Below are positions 24,129-32,759 of a DNA stretch of 64,000 nt, piece by piece. How positions within the stretch are numbered: position 1 is the first letter of the stretch; every line of letters starts with the position of its first letter. Under the pieces are notes generated by a model. It saw only the letters and a list, made by a program, of their open reading frames with translations. It did no database searches and was not told where the DNA came from. This DNA comes from JASHPR01 sp963833885 (lineage in GTDB: Bacteria; Actinomycetota; Actinomycetes; Streptosporangiales; Streptosporangiaceae): the NCBI GenBank assembly GCA_963833885.1, contig CAWHZU010000015.1:248001-312000 (forward strand), in the 5' to 3' direction. The translations under genes were made by a program, and so were the position numbers.

Positions 24129-25469
24129 TCAATCGCTGGCGGTGCAGGTTGCTCGGCCGACCCGCACGGTAATCAAAGCGCCAGGCGACGGGCCGTTGAG
24201 GTAGATCAGCGCATAGCCGGAACCGTTGGTCTCCCACGAATGCGAGTAGCCGTCAGCGCTCGCTGTAGCGGTGGTATAGGGCTCGTTGGAATAGACGTAG
24301 ACGTTGTTCTCGTCATAGTAGGCCCTGTACACGCTTGCGCTCGCTTTACACGAGGCGCCCGAGCCGCCCGAAGCTTTCTTCCCGAATGGCGTGCCACCGG
24401 CGTAGTCGCGGGCGAGTGCCGAACTGATGGCTGCCACGATCACTGCCTTGCTGGTCAGCACGCCAAGTTCGCGGTTGTAATCAAGGCTGGCGACCGAGAA
24501 ATTCTGTGATCCGATCAGCACCCGCTGGTCGGATCTGCCGACGTCGGCGACCATTACCTTGGCGTGAATATAGAGGGCTCTACTGTCATCGGGGAACAAC
24601 CGAATATGTGCTCCAGCACTGGAAAGTTGGCTGAAGGCATGATCCCATTTGGCTGTCGCCGTCATAATGATCTTAACGTCCACCCCACGCCGTGCAGCGG
24701 CGGCCAGGGCGCCGGTGACAACCGGGTCATCCATTTCCTCGTCTTCCACGGCAAGGGTGTGGGCGGCGTGGTTGATGACCGACAGGACCGATGCCTCAGC
24801 GTTCGTTGGGGACCACACCAGATCCGTGCCATCGGCAGGCGTCATAGAGCGTCCGGCGAAGTCGGCATTGAAGGTATCGGCGATGGCGGAGACATCGGCG
24901 CGATTGGTGTCGATCACCGCGAAGTCCCGTGTGTCGCGATAGTAACGGGCAACAAGGTTGAGCGTCATGATCACCGAGGTAGCGCCGTCGACGGTGAGGG
25001 TCTTCTGGTGGAACGTCGTATCGGCCGGTCCCCACCGGACGTGCACGCCATGCGCTGCCAGGTAGTCGAAGGCGCCCTGGTTTGCTGACTTCTCCAGATG
25101 CTGGTCGAGGATGACCCGGACATCCACACCGCGGCCGGCATCGGCAGCCAGGTCCGCTTCCGCAGTGTGGTCGGCAAGCTCGTACATGGTCAGGTCGACC
25201 GATGAACGCGCCCCGGCGATGAGCCGATAGATCGGCTCGAGCCCGGCTTCCGGTTCGGTGAGCACCCGAAGCGACCCGGCGGATGCGTCTCCCGAAGTCG
25301 AGCGCGCCGCCGTCAATACCGGGGTCAAGGCCGAAAGCTGTCCGCCGTTCCTGACCGATGCCATACCACCGCCGCTGATGCCGAAGAAAAGCATAGCGGC
25401 CGCCACCGTGACAAACACGCTGCGGCATAAGTTAGGGCGTACTCCGGATCGCTTGGACAATTGCGTCAT
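24129..25469 (-). CDS. secreted phospholipase D-like protein
   Basis: A 446-residue protein with an N-terminal signal peptide (SVFVTVAAAMLFFGISGGG) and two PLD motifs. The first is FHQKTLTVDGATSVIMT, a HxKxxxxDG motif. The second is IHAKVMVADVGRS followed by LIGSQN, a HxKxxxxD motif. Each phosphodiesterase domain has the usual strand with SSVDLTMYEL or HTLAVEDEEMDD. After a Gly/Ser linker the last 80 residues (CKASASVYRAYYDENNVYVY onward) form a separate, probably beta-rich module with two cysteines. The enzyme should cleave a phosphodiester (phospholipid, nucleic acid or cell-wall polymer) outside the cell. ATG 25469 is chosen because the signal peptide then starts properly; the frame is open to 25496. 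Confidence 0.85.
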   Translation of the reverse strand: MTQLSKRSGVRPNLCRSVFVTVAAAMLFFGISGGGMASVRNGGQLSALTPVLTAARSTSGDASAGSLRVLTEPEAGLEPIYRLIAGARSSVDLTMYELADHTAEADLAADAGRGVDVRVILDQHLEKSANQGAFDYLAAHGVHVRWGPADTTFHQKTLTVDGATSVIMTLNLVARYYRDTRDFAVIDTNRADVSAIADTFNADFAGRSMTPADGTDLVWSPTNAEASVLSVINHAAHTLAVEDEEMDDPVVTGALAAAARRGVDVKIIMTATAKWDHAFSQLSSAGAHIRLFPDDSRALYIHAKVMVADVGRSDQRVLIGSQNFSVASLDYNRELGVLTSKAVIVAAISSALARDYAGGTPFGKKASGGSGASCKASASVYRAYYDENNVYVYSNEPYTTATASADGYSHSWETNGSGYALIYLNGPSPGALITVRVGRATCTASD

Positions 25470-25598
25470 TGAGGTCTCCCTGCCGTCACTGGGCACTGGT
25501 GACAGGACGCTCGAGCCGACCGTGAGGTTGTCACTATTTCAGAAACGAGCCCAGCTGTAGTGATCATGGCACCTTGCCGAATCGGAGCGCCGGGCGGC

Positions 25599-25619
25599 AA
25601 TATCTATTACGCGGATATT
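25599..25619. promoter_or_regulatory. possible operator upstream of the hydrolase gene
   Basis: AATATC (25599-25604) and GATATT (25614-25619) are perfectly complementary across a 9-base spacer, ending 19 bases before the hydrolase start. The stretch is AT-rich in a GC-rich region. No cognate regulator is encoded beside it. Confidence 0.3.
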
Positions 25620-25638
25620 CGGCAACGGAGCGAGGATC

Positions 25639-26559
25639 ATGGACATATCTGGTTCTGGCAAGGCGGCGTCTGCCGCTTCGTCCTTGCTGCCCGGCTTTGA
25701 GTACGCACAGATGGAAGTACAGGGCGTCTCGGTCAACCACGCGATCGCGGGGTCGGGGCCGCCGCTGCTGCTCCTGCACGGCTATCCGGAGAACCACCTC
25801 ATGTGGCGCCACGTCGCTCCGGCGCTGGCTGCAGACCACACCGTTGTGGTGGCCGACCTGCGCGGTTACGGAGATTCCGGCAAGCCCGCCCCGGACGCCG
25901 CCAGTCTCGTCTATTCCAAGCGCTCCATGGCCCGCGACCAGGCCGGGCTCATGCGTCAGCTCGGCTTCGCGCAGTTCGGGCTCGTCGGCCACGACCGCGG
26001 CGCCCGGGTGGCGCACCGTCTGGTGCTGGACCATCCCGACGTGGTGAGCAGGCTGGCCGTCCTGGATATCGTTCCGACCCGGCACGTCCTGCGAAATGTG
26101 ACGCGAGCCATGGCAACCGCCTACTACCACTGGTTCTTCCTGGCCACGCCGAACGGCATTCCCGAGCACATGATCGCCGCTGACCCGGGCTTCTGGGTTC
26201 GTTCCTTGATCGGCCCGCTGCTGGGCCCCGGCGCGAGCATCGAGCAGCGTGTGATGGACGACTACATCCGTTGCTTCGCCGACACCCGTACGATCGCGGG
26301 CTCGTGCGCGGATTACCGTGCGGCGGCCAGCACCGACCTGGTCCACGACGAGGAGTCCGCCGCTGCCGGGCAGAAGATCGAATGCCCCGTCCTGGCGCTG
26401 TGGGGAACCCAGGCGTTCGTCGGCCGCAATTATGAGCCGGTCAGCGTCTGGGAGCAGTACGCCAGCGACGTTCGCGGCACTGCGCTGCCCACCGGCCACT
26501 TCCTGCCCGAAGAAGCACCCGACCTGGTCAGCGCCGCCCTGCACGACTTCCTCACCTAG
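25639..26559 (+). CDS. alpha/beta hydrolase, fluoroacetate/haloacetate dehalogenase-like
   Basis: A 306-residue alpha/beta hydrolase. HGYP (about 47-50) gives the oxyanion region and LRGYGDSGKP is the family loop. The nucleophile elbow is GHDRGAR, with Asp119 as nucleophile and Arg120 and Arg123 positioned like the carboxylate-binding arginines of fluoroacetate dehalogenase. HW in YYHWFFLATP matches the halide-binding His-Trp pair of that family. The catalytic His is in TGHFLPEEAP. It should hydrolyse a C-F or C-Cl bond of a haloacetate, or act as an epoxide hydrolase; the HW pair favours the former. ATG 25639 follows GGAGCGAGG. It is monocistronic, with the secreted PLD gene divergent. Confidence 0.85.
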   Translation: MDISGSGKAASAASSLLPGFEYAQMEVQGVSVNHAIAGSGPPLLLLHGYPENHLMWRHVAPALAADHTVVVADLRGYGDSGKPAPDAASLVYSKRSMARDQAGLMRQLGFAQFGLVGHDRGARVAHRLVLDHPDVVSRLAVLDIVPTRHVLRNVTRAMATAYYHWFFLATPNGIPEHMIAADPGFWVRSLIGPLLGPGASIEQRVMDDYIRCFADTRTIAGSCADYRAAASTDLVHDEESAAAGQKIECPVLALWGTQAFVGRNYEPVSVWEQYASDVRGTALPTGHFLPEEAPDLVSAALHDFLT

Positions 26560-26707
26560 CCCGCAGCCATCGTTCCGCCCGATCGGTGGCGGGGTTACGA
26601 GCTGCTGGGCCTTGAGTGATCGATTGGCAGCACTTGCTCGTCGTGGTGGTGAGCACCGCGTACGCGGGCCGCACTGGGTTGTCGGTGTCTGCCGGTAGCG
26701 TGCGGGT

Positions 26708-28198
26708 ATGGCCAGGTTCGTCGCCCGGGAGGGCTGGGTTGTCCAGGCTTACCGGTATGCGCTGGATCCCTCGCCGCGGCAGGAGCGGGCACTCGCGTCG
26801 CATGCGGGCGCGGCCAGGGTCGCTTACAACTGGGCCGTGACCTGGGTGCTGGCTACCTGGGCGCAGCGCAAGGCCGAGGAGTCTTATGGTGTCCCCGAAG
26901 ACGAGCGGACGCCGTGGCGCGGCTGGTCGCTGCCGGCGCTGCGCCGGGAGTGGAACCAGGTCAAGAACGACGTCGCCCCGTGGTGGGCGGAGAACTCCAA
27001 GGAGGCCTACTCCTCGGGGCTGGCTGGTGCGGCGGCAGCCTTCGGCAATTACGCGGCGTCGAGGAACGGGCGGCGCACGGGGCCGCCGGTGGGGCGCCCG
27101 CGCCGTAAGACCAAGCACCGCTCGGCGCGGTCGTGCCGGTTCACGACGGGGCCGATCCGGGTGGAAAGCGACCGCCATCACGTGACGCTGCCGCGGCTCG
27201 GCGTAATCCGTACCCATGAGTCCACCCGCAAGCTCGCCCGGCGTCTGGAAGATGGCCGGGCCAAGATCCTTTCGGCGACGGTGCGCCAGGAAGCCTGCGG
27301 CCGGTGGTATGTATCGCTGCACGCAGAGGCCGCCCGGGCGGCAGAAAGCCCCCGCCGGCCTGGCGTCGCGGCCGGGGTCGACCTCGGGGTGTCGCACCTG
27401 GCTGTCATCGCTGACTCAGCGGGCGGGGTCCGGTACGAGCCGAACCCGCAGCACCTGGAGCAGGCGCTGTCCATACTGCGCCGCCGCTCTCGGCAGATGG
27501 CACGGCGGCGCGGTCCGGTCGGCTGCGACCCGGCCGCCGGCACGACGGTGAGGCAGGTTCCGTCGGCCGGGTGGCGTGATGCCCGGCGGTCGCTGGCCCG
27601 GGCTCATGTCCGGGTACGTCATCTGCGGGCCGATGCCATCGCCAAGCTCACGAGCGCGCTGGCGGCCGAGTACGGCTGCGTGGTTGCTGAGGACCTGAAC
27701 GTGGCCGGAATGCTGCGCAACCGGCGGCTGGCGCGGCGTATCGCTGGTGCCGGGTTCGGTGAGATCCGGCGCCAGCTGGGTTACAAGAGCGCGTGGAACG
27801 GCGGGCAGCTGGTGCTGGCTGACCGGTGGTATCCCTCCAGCAAGACCTGCTCGGGCTGCGGTGTGGTGAAAGCCAAGCTGCCGTTGCGGACCCGGGTGTT
27901 CAGGTGCGAGGCGTGTGGCCTGGTCCTGGACCGGGACCTCAATGCCGCCCGCAACCTCGCCGCCTTGGCGGCCAGCATGGCGGGTGCCCCGGAGTGGCCG
28001 GGTCCCGGGCGCGTCAGCGCTGAATATGCCTGCGGAGCCGATCGTAAGACCCGCCGTGATGACCCCGGTCCCGCCGGGGCAGGCGGGCCGGCGGCGATGA
28101 AACAGGAACCTGGCATCCCGCCGGGAGCAAGACCAGGACCGGCACCAGGCAACTGGTGCCTGCAGGTGCGTGCGCCCACCAGGCTCACTCATCCGTAA
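26708..28198 (+). mobile_element. tnpB: TnpB, RNA-guided endonuclease of an IS200/IS605-type (IS1341-like) element
   Basis: A 496-residue TnpB/OrfB protein. The N-terminal helix-turn-helix/REC part (YRYALDPSPRQERALASHAG) is followed by a RuvC nuclease split by a zinc finger: GVDLGVSHLAVI (first Asp), VAEDLNVAGML (Glu), the finger with CSGCG and CEACG, and LDRDLNAARNLAAL (last Asp). All catalytic and zinc positions are present. No tnpA (Y1 transposase) is adjacent, so the element depends on transposition in trans or is a stranded TnpB. The last 80 residues after the RuvC domain are low complexity and probably overlap the guide-RNA (omega RNA/reRNA) region. Start GTG at 26708 is inferred. Confidence 0.9.
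28141..28160. repeat. perfect inverted repeat near the tnpB 3' end
   Basis: GGCACCA (28141-28147) and TGGTGCC (28154-28160) form a 7-base perfect stem with a 6-base loop, inside the last codons of tnpB. IS200/IS605-type elements have sub-terminal hairpins at their right end, and the omega RNA scaffold is encoded across the tnpB stop. This is the best candidate for that structure. Nothing else is recognised between 28199 and the operator-like palindrome at 28325. Confidence 0.5.
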
Positions 28199-28324
28199 CA
28201 GTGTCACATTGGCGGGTCCGGCGGTGCTTAGCAGGTGAGGGGATGATAAGGGCCCCTCTCGTCCACCGGCCGGTGGGGCTGGCATCACCCTGCAGTGGGA
28301 CTTGCGAATCAATCCTCAGGATGA

Positions 28325-28338
28325 CGCGATGTATCGCG
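28325..28338. promoter_or_regulatory. operator-like palindrome before the second ABC exporter
   Basis: CGCGAT-GT-ATCGCG is a perfect 6-2-6 inverted repeat 73 bases upstream of the exporter start at 28411. The layout fits a small dimeric regulator site (GntR or PadR type). No regulator gene is linked. Confidence 0.4.
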
Positions 28339-28410
28339 TTTATCCGAGAGAATGGGTTCGCTAGCCGGCCCGGCTGGCTGCGCGACTACTGATGAGGGGA
28401 CGTCATCAAC

Positions 28411-29349
28411 ATGATCGAGGCAGAAGGCCTCAGCAAGCGGTACGGGGACACGCTGGCAGTCGACAATCTGACGTTCAGCGTGGCACCGGGCAAGATCACC
28501 GGTTTTCTCGGCCCGAACGGCGCTGGGAAAACCACGACCATGCGCATGATCCTGGGCCTGGACCGGCCGACGGCTGGCCGGGTCACCGTCGACGGGAAGC
28601 CATTTGACCACGCCGACCAGCCTATGCGGCGGGTCGGCGCGCTGCTGGACGCGAAGGCTGTGCACGGCGGACGGAGCGCCTACAACCACCTGCTCTGCCT
28701 GGCCGAGTCCAATAACCTGCCCCGGCGACGGGTCGATGAGGTGCTCGCCCTGGTTGGGCTGGCCGAGGTGGCCCGCAAGCGGTCCAAGGGTTTCTCGCTC
28801 GGCATGGGACAGCGCCTGGGGATCGCCGCCGCGCTCCTCGGCGACCCGCAGATCCTCATGTTCGACGAGCCCGTCAACGGGCTGGACCCCGAGGGCATCC
28901 TGTGGATCCGTAATCTCATGAAGGCGCTGGCCGTCGAGGGCCGGACCATCTTCGTATCCAGCCACCTGATGTCGGAGATGGAGAACACCGCCGATCACCT
29001 GCTGGTGATCGGCCGGGGGAGGCTCATCGCGGACTGCACGATCGAGGAGTTCATCGCCGCCAACTCCCAGCGGACGGTCCGGGTCCGGACGCCGCAGCCG
29101 GATCTGCTGGCGAAGCTGGTCGCGACAGCCGGAGCCGGGGTCCGTGAGGGTGGCGACGGGTCGATCGTCATCAGCGGGCTAGATCCAGACCAGGTCGGGG
29201 ACCTCGCTTATGACAATCAGGTCCGGCTGCACGAGCTGTCGCCGGTGCACGCGTCTCTGGAGCAGGCGTTCATGGAGCTGACCGCCGGCAGCGTGCAATT
29301 CCACGCTGGCGTGCCCGAGCAGCCGGTGCTGGCTGGAGAGGTGGCCTGA
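28411..29349 (+). CDS. ABC transporter ATP-binding protein (ABC-2 exporter)
   Basis: A 312-residue nucleotide-binding protein of the CcmA/bacitracin-lantibiotic type. Walker A is GPNGAGKTTTM, the signature is FSLGMGQRLGIAAALL, Walker B is ILMFDEPVNGLDPEG, and the H-loop is VSSHLMSEMENT. Near residue 80 is MRRVGALLDAKAVHGGRSAY, typical of this ABC-2 group. The C-terminal regulatory part (about 220-312) is variable. It is followed one base later by a 277-residue permease, so the pair forms the exporter. The substrate is unknown; relatives confer peptide-antibiotic or drug export. Confidence 0.93.
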   Translation: MIEAEGLSKRYGDTLAVDNLTFSVAPGKITGFLGPNGAGKTTTMRMILGLDRPTAGRVTVDGKPFDHADQPMRRVGALLDAKAVHGGRSAYNHLLCLAESNNLPRRRVDEVLALVGLAEVARKRSKGFSLGMGQRLGIAAALLGDPQILMFDEPVNGLDPEGILWIRNLMKALAVEGRTIFVSSHLMSEMENTADHLLVIGRGRLIADCTIEEFIAANSQRTVRVRTPQPDLLAKLVATAGAGVREGGDGSIVISGLDPDQVGDLAYDNQVRLHELSPVHASLEQAFMELTAGSVQFHAGVPEQPVLAGEVA

Positions 29350-29350
29350 G

Positions 29351-30184
29351 ATGGCATCAACAATCGTGGGGCCCGCGGCTGGCGTGGCGCTCGATCTGCC
29401 CCGCTCGGCGGGCCGGGTCACGTTCGCCGGCGCGCTGCGCTCGGAGTTCACCAAGATCCGGTCGGTCCGGTCGACGTACTGGGCGCTGCTGGCGATGTTC
29501 GTCGTGGTCGTCGGATTCGGGGCGCTGGCGAGCGCAGGCGCCGCGCACGGGCCGCATGGGCCGGACTTCGACCCGACCCGGCAGAGCCTGGCCGGGCTGT
29601 ACATCGGCCAGCTGATCATCGGTGTCCTCGGCGTGCTGGTCATCAGCTCGGAGTACTCCACCGGCATGATCCGCACGACGCTGATGACCAACCCGCATCG
29701 CGGCGTGATGATCGCCGCCAAGGGTGTCGTGTTCGCCGTGGTGGCACTCGTCACCAGCCTGGTCACCGCTTTCGCGGCGTTCTTCGTCGGCCAGACGCTG
29801 ATGTCCTCCGACCACATCAGCACCACGATCGGGAGCCCGAACGTGCTGCGCGCCGTCATCGGCGGGGCGCTGTTCCTTACCGCGTGCGGTGTGCTGGCGT
29901 TCGGCCTGGGCCTGCTCCTCCGGCACAGCGCGGGCGGCATCGGTGCGATGGTCGGACTGCTCTTCGTGGTGACGATTCTGGTCAACTTCCTGCCGCAGTC
30001 ATGGCAGAACCACGTCGACAAGTGGATCCCGGCCCTGGCCGGCGGCCAGGTGTGGATGGCCAGGGCGCTGCCTCCGGGAAACACGCCGATGTACGGCCCG
30101 TGGCCCAGCTTCGCCATCTTGTGCGGGTACGCCGCCCTAGCGGTGGCCGCCGGGGTGATCTTCTTCCGGAAGCGAGACGCGTAG
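29351..30184 (+). CDS. ABC-2 type transporter permease
   Basis: A 277-residue membrane protein with about six helices: around YWALLAMFVVVVGFGALAS, LIIGVLGVLVISSEYS, GVVFAVVALVTSLVTAFAAF, VIGGALFLTACGVLAFGLGL, GAMVGLLFVVTILVNFLP and FAILCGYAALAVAAGVIFF. SEYSTGMIRTTL is the ABC-2 permease motif contacting the ATPase. It begins one base after the ATPase stop and is followed by a strong terminator-like stem-loop, so the operon is two genes. Confidence 0.9.
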   Translation: MASTIVGPAAGVALDLPRSAGRVTFAGALRSEFTKIRSVRSTYWALLAMFVVVVGFGALASAGAAHGPHGPDFDPTRQSLAGLYIGQLIIGVLGVLVISSEYSTGMIRTTLMTNPHRGVMIAAKGVVFAVVALVTSLVTAFAAFFVGQTLMSSDHISTTIGSPNVLRAVIGGALFLTACGVLAFGLGLLLRHSAGGIGAMVGLLFVVTILVNFLPQSWQNHVDKWIPALAGGQVWMARALPPGNTPMYGPWPSFAILCGYAALAVAAGVIFFRKRDA

Positions 30185-30200
30185 ACCGCGGCAATGAGCT

Positions 30201-30240
30201 GGCCCCGGCCGGAATGCGGTTCCCCCGACCGGCCGGGGCC
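30201..30240 (+). terminator. stem-loop terminator after the ABC exporter
   Basis: GGCCCCGGCCGG (30201-30212) and CCGGCCGGGGCC (30229-30240) are perfectly complementary over 12 bases with a 16-base loop, starting 17 bases after the permease stop. There is no T-run, as is common in high-GC actinomycetes. The rest of the gap up to 30484 holds no recognised element. Confidence 0.75.
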
Positions 30241-30484
30241 TCGGCCACCGTGCACCATGCTTCAGCCGCCAAGCCTGGCTCCACCGGGTGAAAGCCCCGA
30301 GTTCGTCGGCGTTTTAACGAAAAAGTGCCCTCTGGCCCGGCAGCAGGTCGCGCTTTCCTCGCAGCCGGCGATGCATGGTGAGCCAGGCATGGCGATGTGT
30401 ACTCGGTTCTGAAAACGCCACATCCTTGCGGAGCCTGTCGGATTAGTACAAGACAGCCGGCGGCGCGTCAGCGACAGTGGCACC

Positions 30485-30864
30485 ATGACCAATGCGCATG
30501 TCACCGAGCTGATCGCCTTCACGATTGACTGCTCCGACGCCACCCGACTCGCCCGCTTCTACGCCGAACTGACCGGCGGCGAGGTCACAGGTGACTATCC
30601 GGAGTACGGGGACGCCCAGACGACCACCCTGGGGGTGACGCTCAATTTCCGGGGGTCAAGGACTACGCGCCTCCAGCATGGCCGGGTCAGGAGCATCCTC
30701 AGCAGTATCACCTTGACTTCCGGGTTCCCGACCTGGAGAAGGCGACAGAGCACGCCATGCAGCTCGGAGCGACTCAGGCCGAGGAACAGCCGAACGAGAA
30801 ACTGTGGCGGGTGATGATCGACCCCGACGGTCACCCCTTCTGCCTCTGCCCGCCTCGCGACTGA
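30485..30864 (+). pseudogene. VOC (glyoxalase/bleomycin-resistance) family protein, frameshifted
   Basis: The first part (VTELIAFTIDCSDATRLARF, YAELTGGEVTGDYPEYG) is a VOC-family N-terminal half. The rest lies in another frame: KDYAPPAWPGQEHPQQYHLD, FRVPDLEKATEHAMQLGA and WRVMIDPDGHPFCLCPPRD. Adding one G at the GGGGG run 30651-30655 joins them into a normal 126-residue VOC protein; as read, the product is 109 residues with a scrambled end. VOC proteins include glyoxalases, dioxygenases and drug-sequestering resistance proteins; no metal-ligand set could be assigned. The homopolymer position makes a sequencing error a serious possibility. Confidence 0.75.
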
Positions 30865-30882
30865 GCTGTCCGGGGACGTCCT

Positions 30883-31666
30883 TCAGGCGGACTCTGCTTC
30901 CGAGGCGTATTCGGCGGGTGAGAGCCCGACGACGAGGCGGAAGTCGCGGATGAAGTGACCGTGGTCGTAGTAGCCGAGCTCGAGGGCGAGGCTGGTCCAG
31001 GGCACGGCGCGTGCCCCGGCGAGGCGCTCGACCGCCTGGTGGCTGCGCAGCCGCTTGAGTACCCATTTCGGGTTCACGCCGACATACCGTCGGAAGGGTC
31101 CTGCAGTGTCCGCGGAGCGATGTGTGCCTGGCCGCGTCCTGCGCGACGTGGGCGAGCGGGCCAGGCTTGCTGCTGCGGCTACGCGCCCAAGATGGCGCGG
31201 GGTCCTGCACGTCAGGCTCGGGCGAGCGTCCCTCTATCTCGGTGATCGCTGCGTCTAGGCTGATGCCGTCTGTGCCATCGCTGGCCATGGGTAGCACGCC
31301 GAACAGGCGAGTACGGGTTCTGAGCCGTCGCTGATCCTGGCGGCGCTGCTGCCGGTGATGGCGGTGAAGCCCCCGGCTTGAACTTTGTGCCCACCGCCCA
31401 TCCCCGGCCGTGCAGCAGCCGGATGTCGCGGCAGGTCGGGACTCCCCACACCTGGCGCCCTGGAGTTCGACGACGAGGTTGACAAGGGATGCGGAGGATC
31501 TCCTGCCGGAAGGGCGGGCGCCCGCGAAGTCCCAGTGCACGATCCAGTGGCGGTCGACGAGTCGCTCAAGCGACGGCGAGGGCGGGCGGCTTTCGACGAT
31601 GAAGGAGCGGTCGCGCTCCCATGGGCGCACGAGACCGTGGTTGCCGGCGGGCGGGGTTGCGGGCAT
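30883..31666 (-). pseudogene. AraC-family regulator, multiply frameshifted
   Basis: Minus-strand fragments of an AraC regulator of the type with a DUF6597-like N-terminal domain lie in three frames: RPWERDRSFIVESRPP with LVDRHWIVHWDFAG, then GVPTCRDIRLLHGRG with GTKFKPG, then GGFTAITGSSAARISDG. The C-terminal HTH is intact in one frame: MNPKWVLKRLRSHQAVERLA, then WTSLALELGYYDHGHFIRDF and ending SPAEYASEAESA. At least three shifts are needed, so this looks like real decay and not a single base error. It was probably a regulator of the adjacent VOC gene, with which it converges. Confidence 0.75.
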
Positions 31667-31838
31667 AGGCGGATTATTCCAAGACGGGCCGCGTCGCCAA
31701 GCTTACGTCGATCTCATGACTCAGGCTTCACCGTAGGTGCGCTGCAGATACCTCATGCTCCCATCCACCTGCGGAAACCGGTCGTCGAGGCGAGACTCAT
31801 TACCGAAAATGGTCGGTGGATCCCAGGCTAAGGGTCTG

Positions 31839-32759
31839 TTAGCGGAACTGCAGACGTACCTCGAGGGCATCGCGAAGGCCATCGCCGATCAAGTTGAAGG
31901 CGATAACAGTTATGACGATGATGAGACCGGCCGGGTAAATCTGCCACCAGTATCCATCGTAGAGATAGTTCATGCCATTCGTCAGCATCCCGCCCCAGGT
32001 TGCGGCGGGAGGCGGAAGCCCGAAACCGAGGAAGCTCAAGGTCGCGAGGATCAAAATTGCGTCCGCCACCTGGAACGTTGCGTTCACCACGATAGTCGAG
32101 ATCGTGTTAGGCACAATGTGCCGGATGATTACCCGGCCCGAGGAACCGCCCATAACCCGGACGGCGTCGACATACTCCCTGACCCGCAGCGACAAGGTCT
32201 CGCCACGGATCAGCCGGGCTGGCCCGACCCATGACAGCGCAGACACGACGATGATGAGCAAAATGACAGTCGGCCGGAATACGCTGGCGAGGTAAATGAA
32301 TATGAACAACGCCGGGATCGCCAGCACGATGTCCACGATCCGCATCAGGATGGCATCGGTGACGCCGCCCCAAAAGCCGCTGATGGCGCCCCATATGACG
32401 CCGAAGGATGTGCTGATGACCGCGACTGCGAGGCCGATCTCTATGGAGCTCTGGCCCGCCACCATGAGCCGGCCCAGCACGTCAAATCCCACGTAGTCCG
32501 TTCCGAGAAGATGCCGTGCTGAAGGCGCCTCGTTCAGGATCGCGGGGTTGGGCGATGTCTGATTGGTGTGGTAGAGCAACGGCCCGATGAAACAAAACGC
32601 GATGACCAGCAGCACGACGGACACGCCTGCCAGCGCTATCTTGTTCTCGTAGAGGGTGCGTACCAGGACGACCGTCGGCCGTGCGGCGGGACCCCGGCTG
32701 TCTCCGATGTCTGCTGCTGAGCCCGCATTATCGAGAGCGCCTGGAATCACATTAGTCAT
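31839..32759 (-). CDS. ABC transporter permease, oligopeptide (DppC/OppC) type
   Basis: A 306-residue permease of the peptide/opine/nickel importer family. A first membrane helix (IALAGVSVVLLVIAFCFIGP) is followed by the family segment HLLGTDYVGFDVLGRLMVAG, the EAA-loop region REYVDAVRVMGGSSGRVIIR and HIVPNTISTIVVNATFQ, and the C-terminal GDGLRDALEVRLQ. ATG 32759 is chosen because it overlaps the upstream permease stop (32752) and begins before the conserved part; the open frame to 32933 is an antisense extension. With DppB it should form the channel for a solute delivered by the divergent binding lipoprotein. No OppD or OppF ATPase gene follows or lies elsewhere in this window. Confidence 0.93.
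   Translation of the reverse strand: MTNVIPGALDNAGSAADIGDSRGPAARPTVVLVRTLYENKIALAGVSVVLLVIAFCFIGPLLYHTNQTSPNPAILNEAPSARHLLGTDYVGFDVLGRLMVAGQSSIEIGLAVAVISTSFGVIWGAISGFWGGVTDAILMRIVDIVLAIPALFIFIYLASVFRPTVILLIIVVSALSWVGPARLIRGETLSLRVREYVDAVRVMGGSSGRVIIRHIVPNTISTIVVNATFQVADAILILATLSFLGFGLPPPAATWGGMLTNGMNYLYDGYWWQIYPAGLIIVITVIAFNLIGDGLRDALEVRLQFR

Noticed and set aside
28156..28392. Small plus-strand frame after tnpB
   Set aside because: It overlaps the tnpB 3' end and promoter-like sequence, lacks a ribosome site and shows no protein-like pattern.
31737..32234. Possible missing ATPase gene downstream of the permeases
   Set aside because: No Walker or ABC signature exists in any frame; it is the shadow of dppC.
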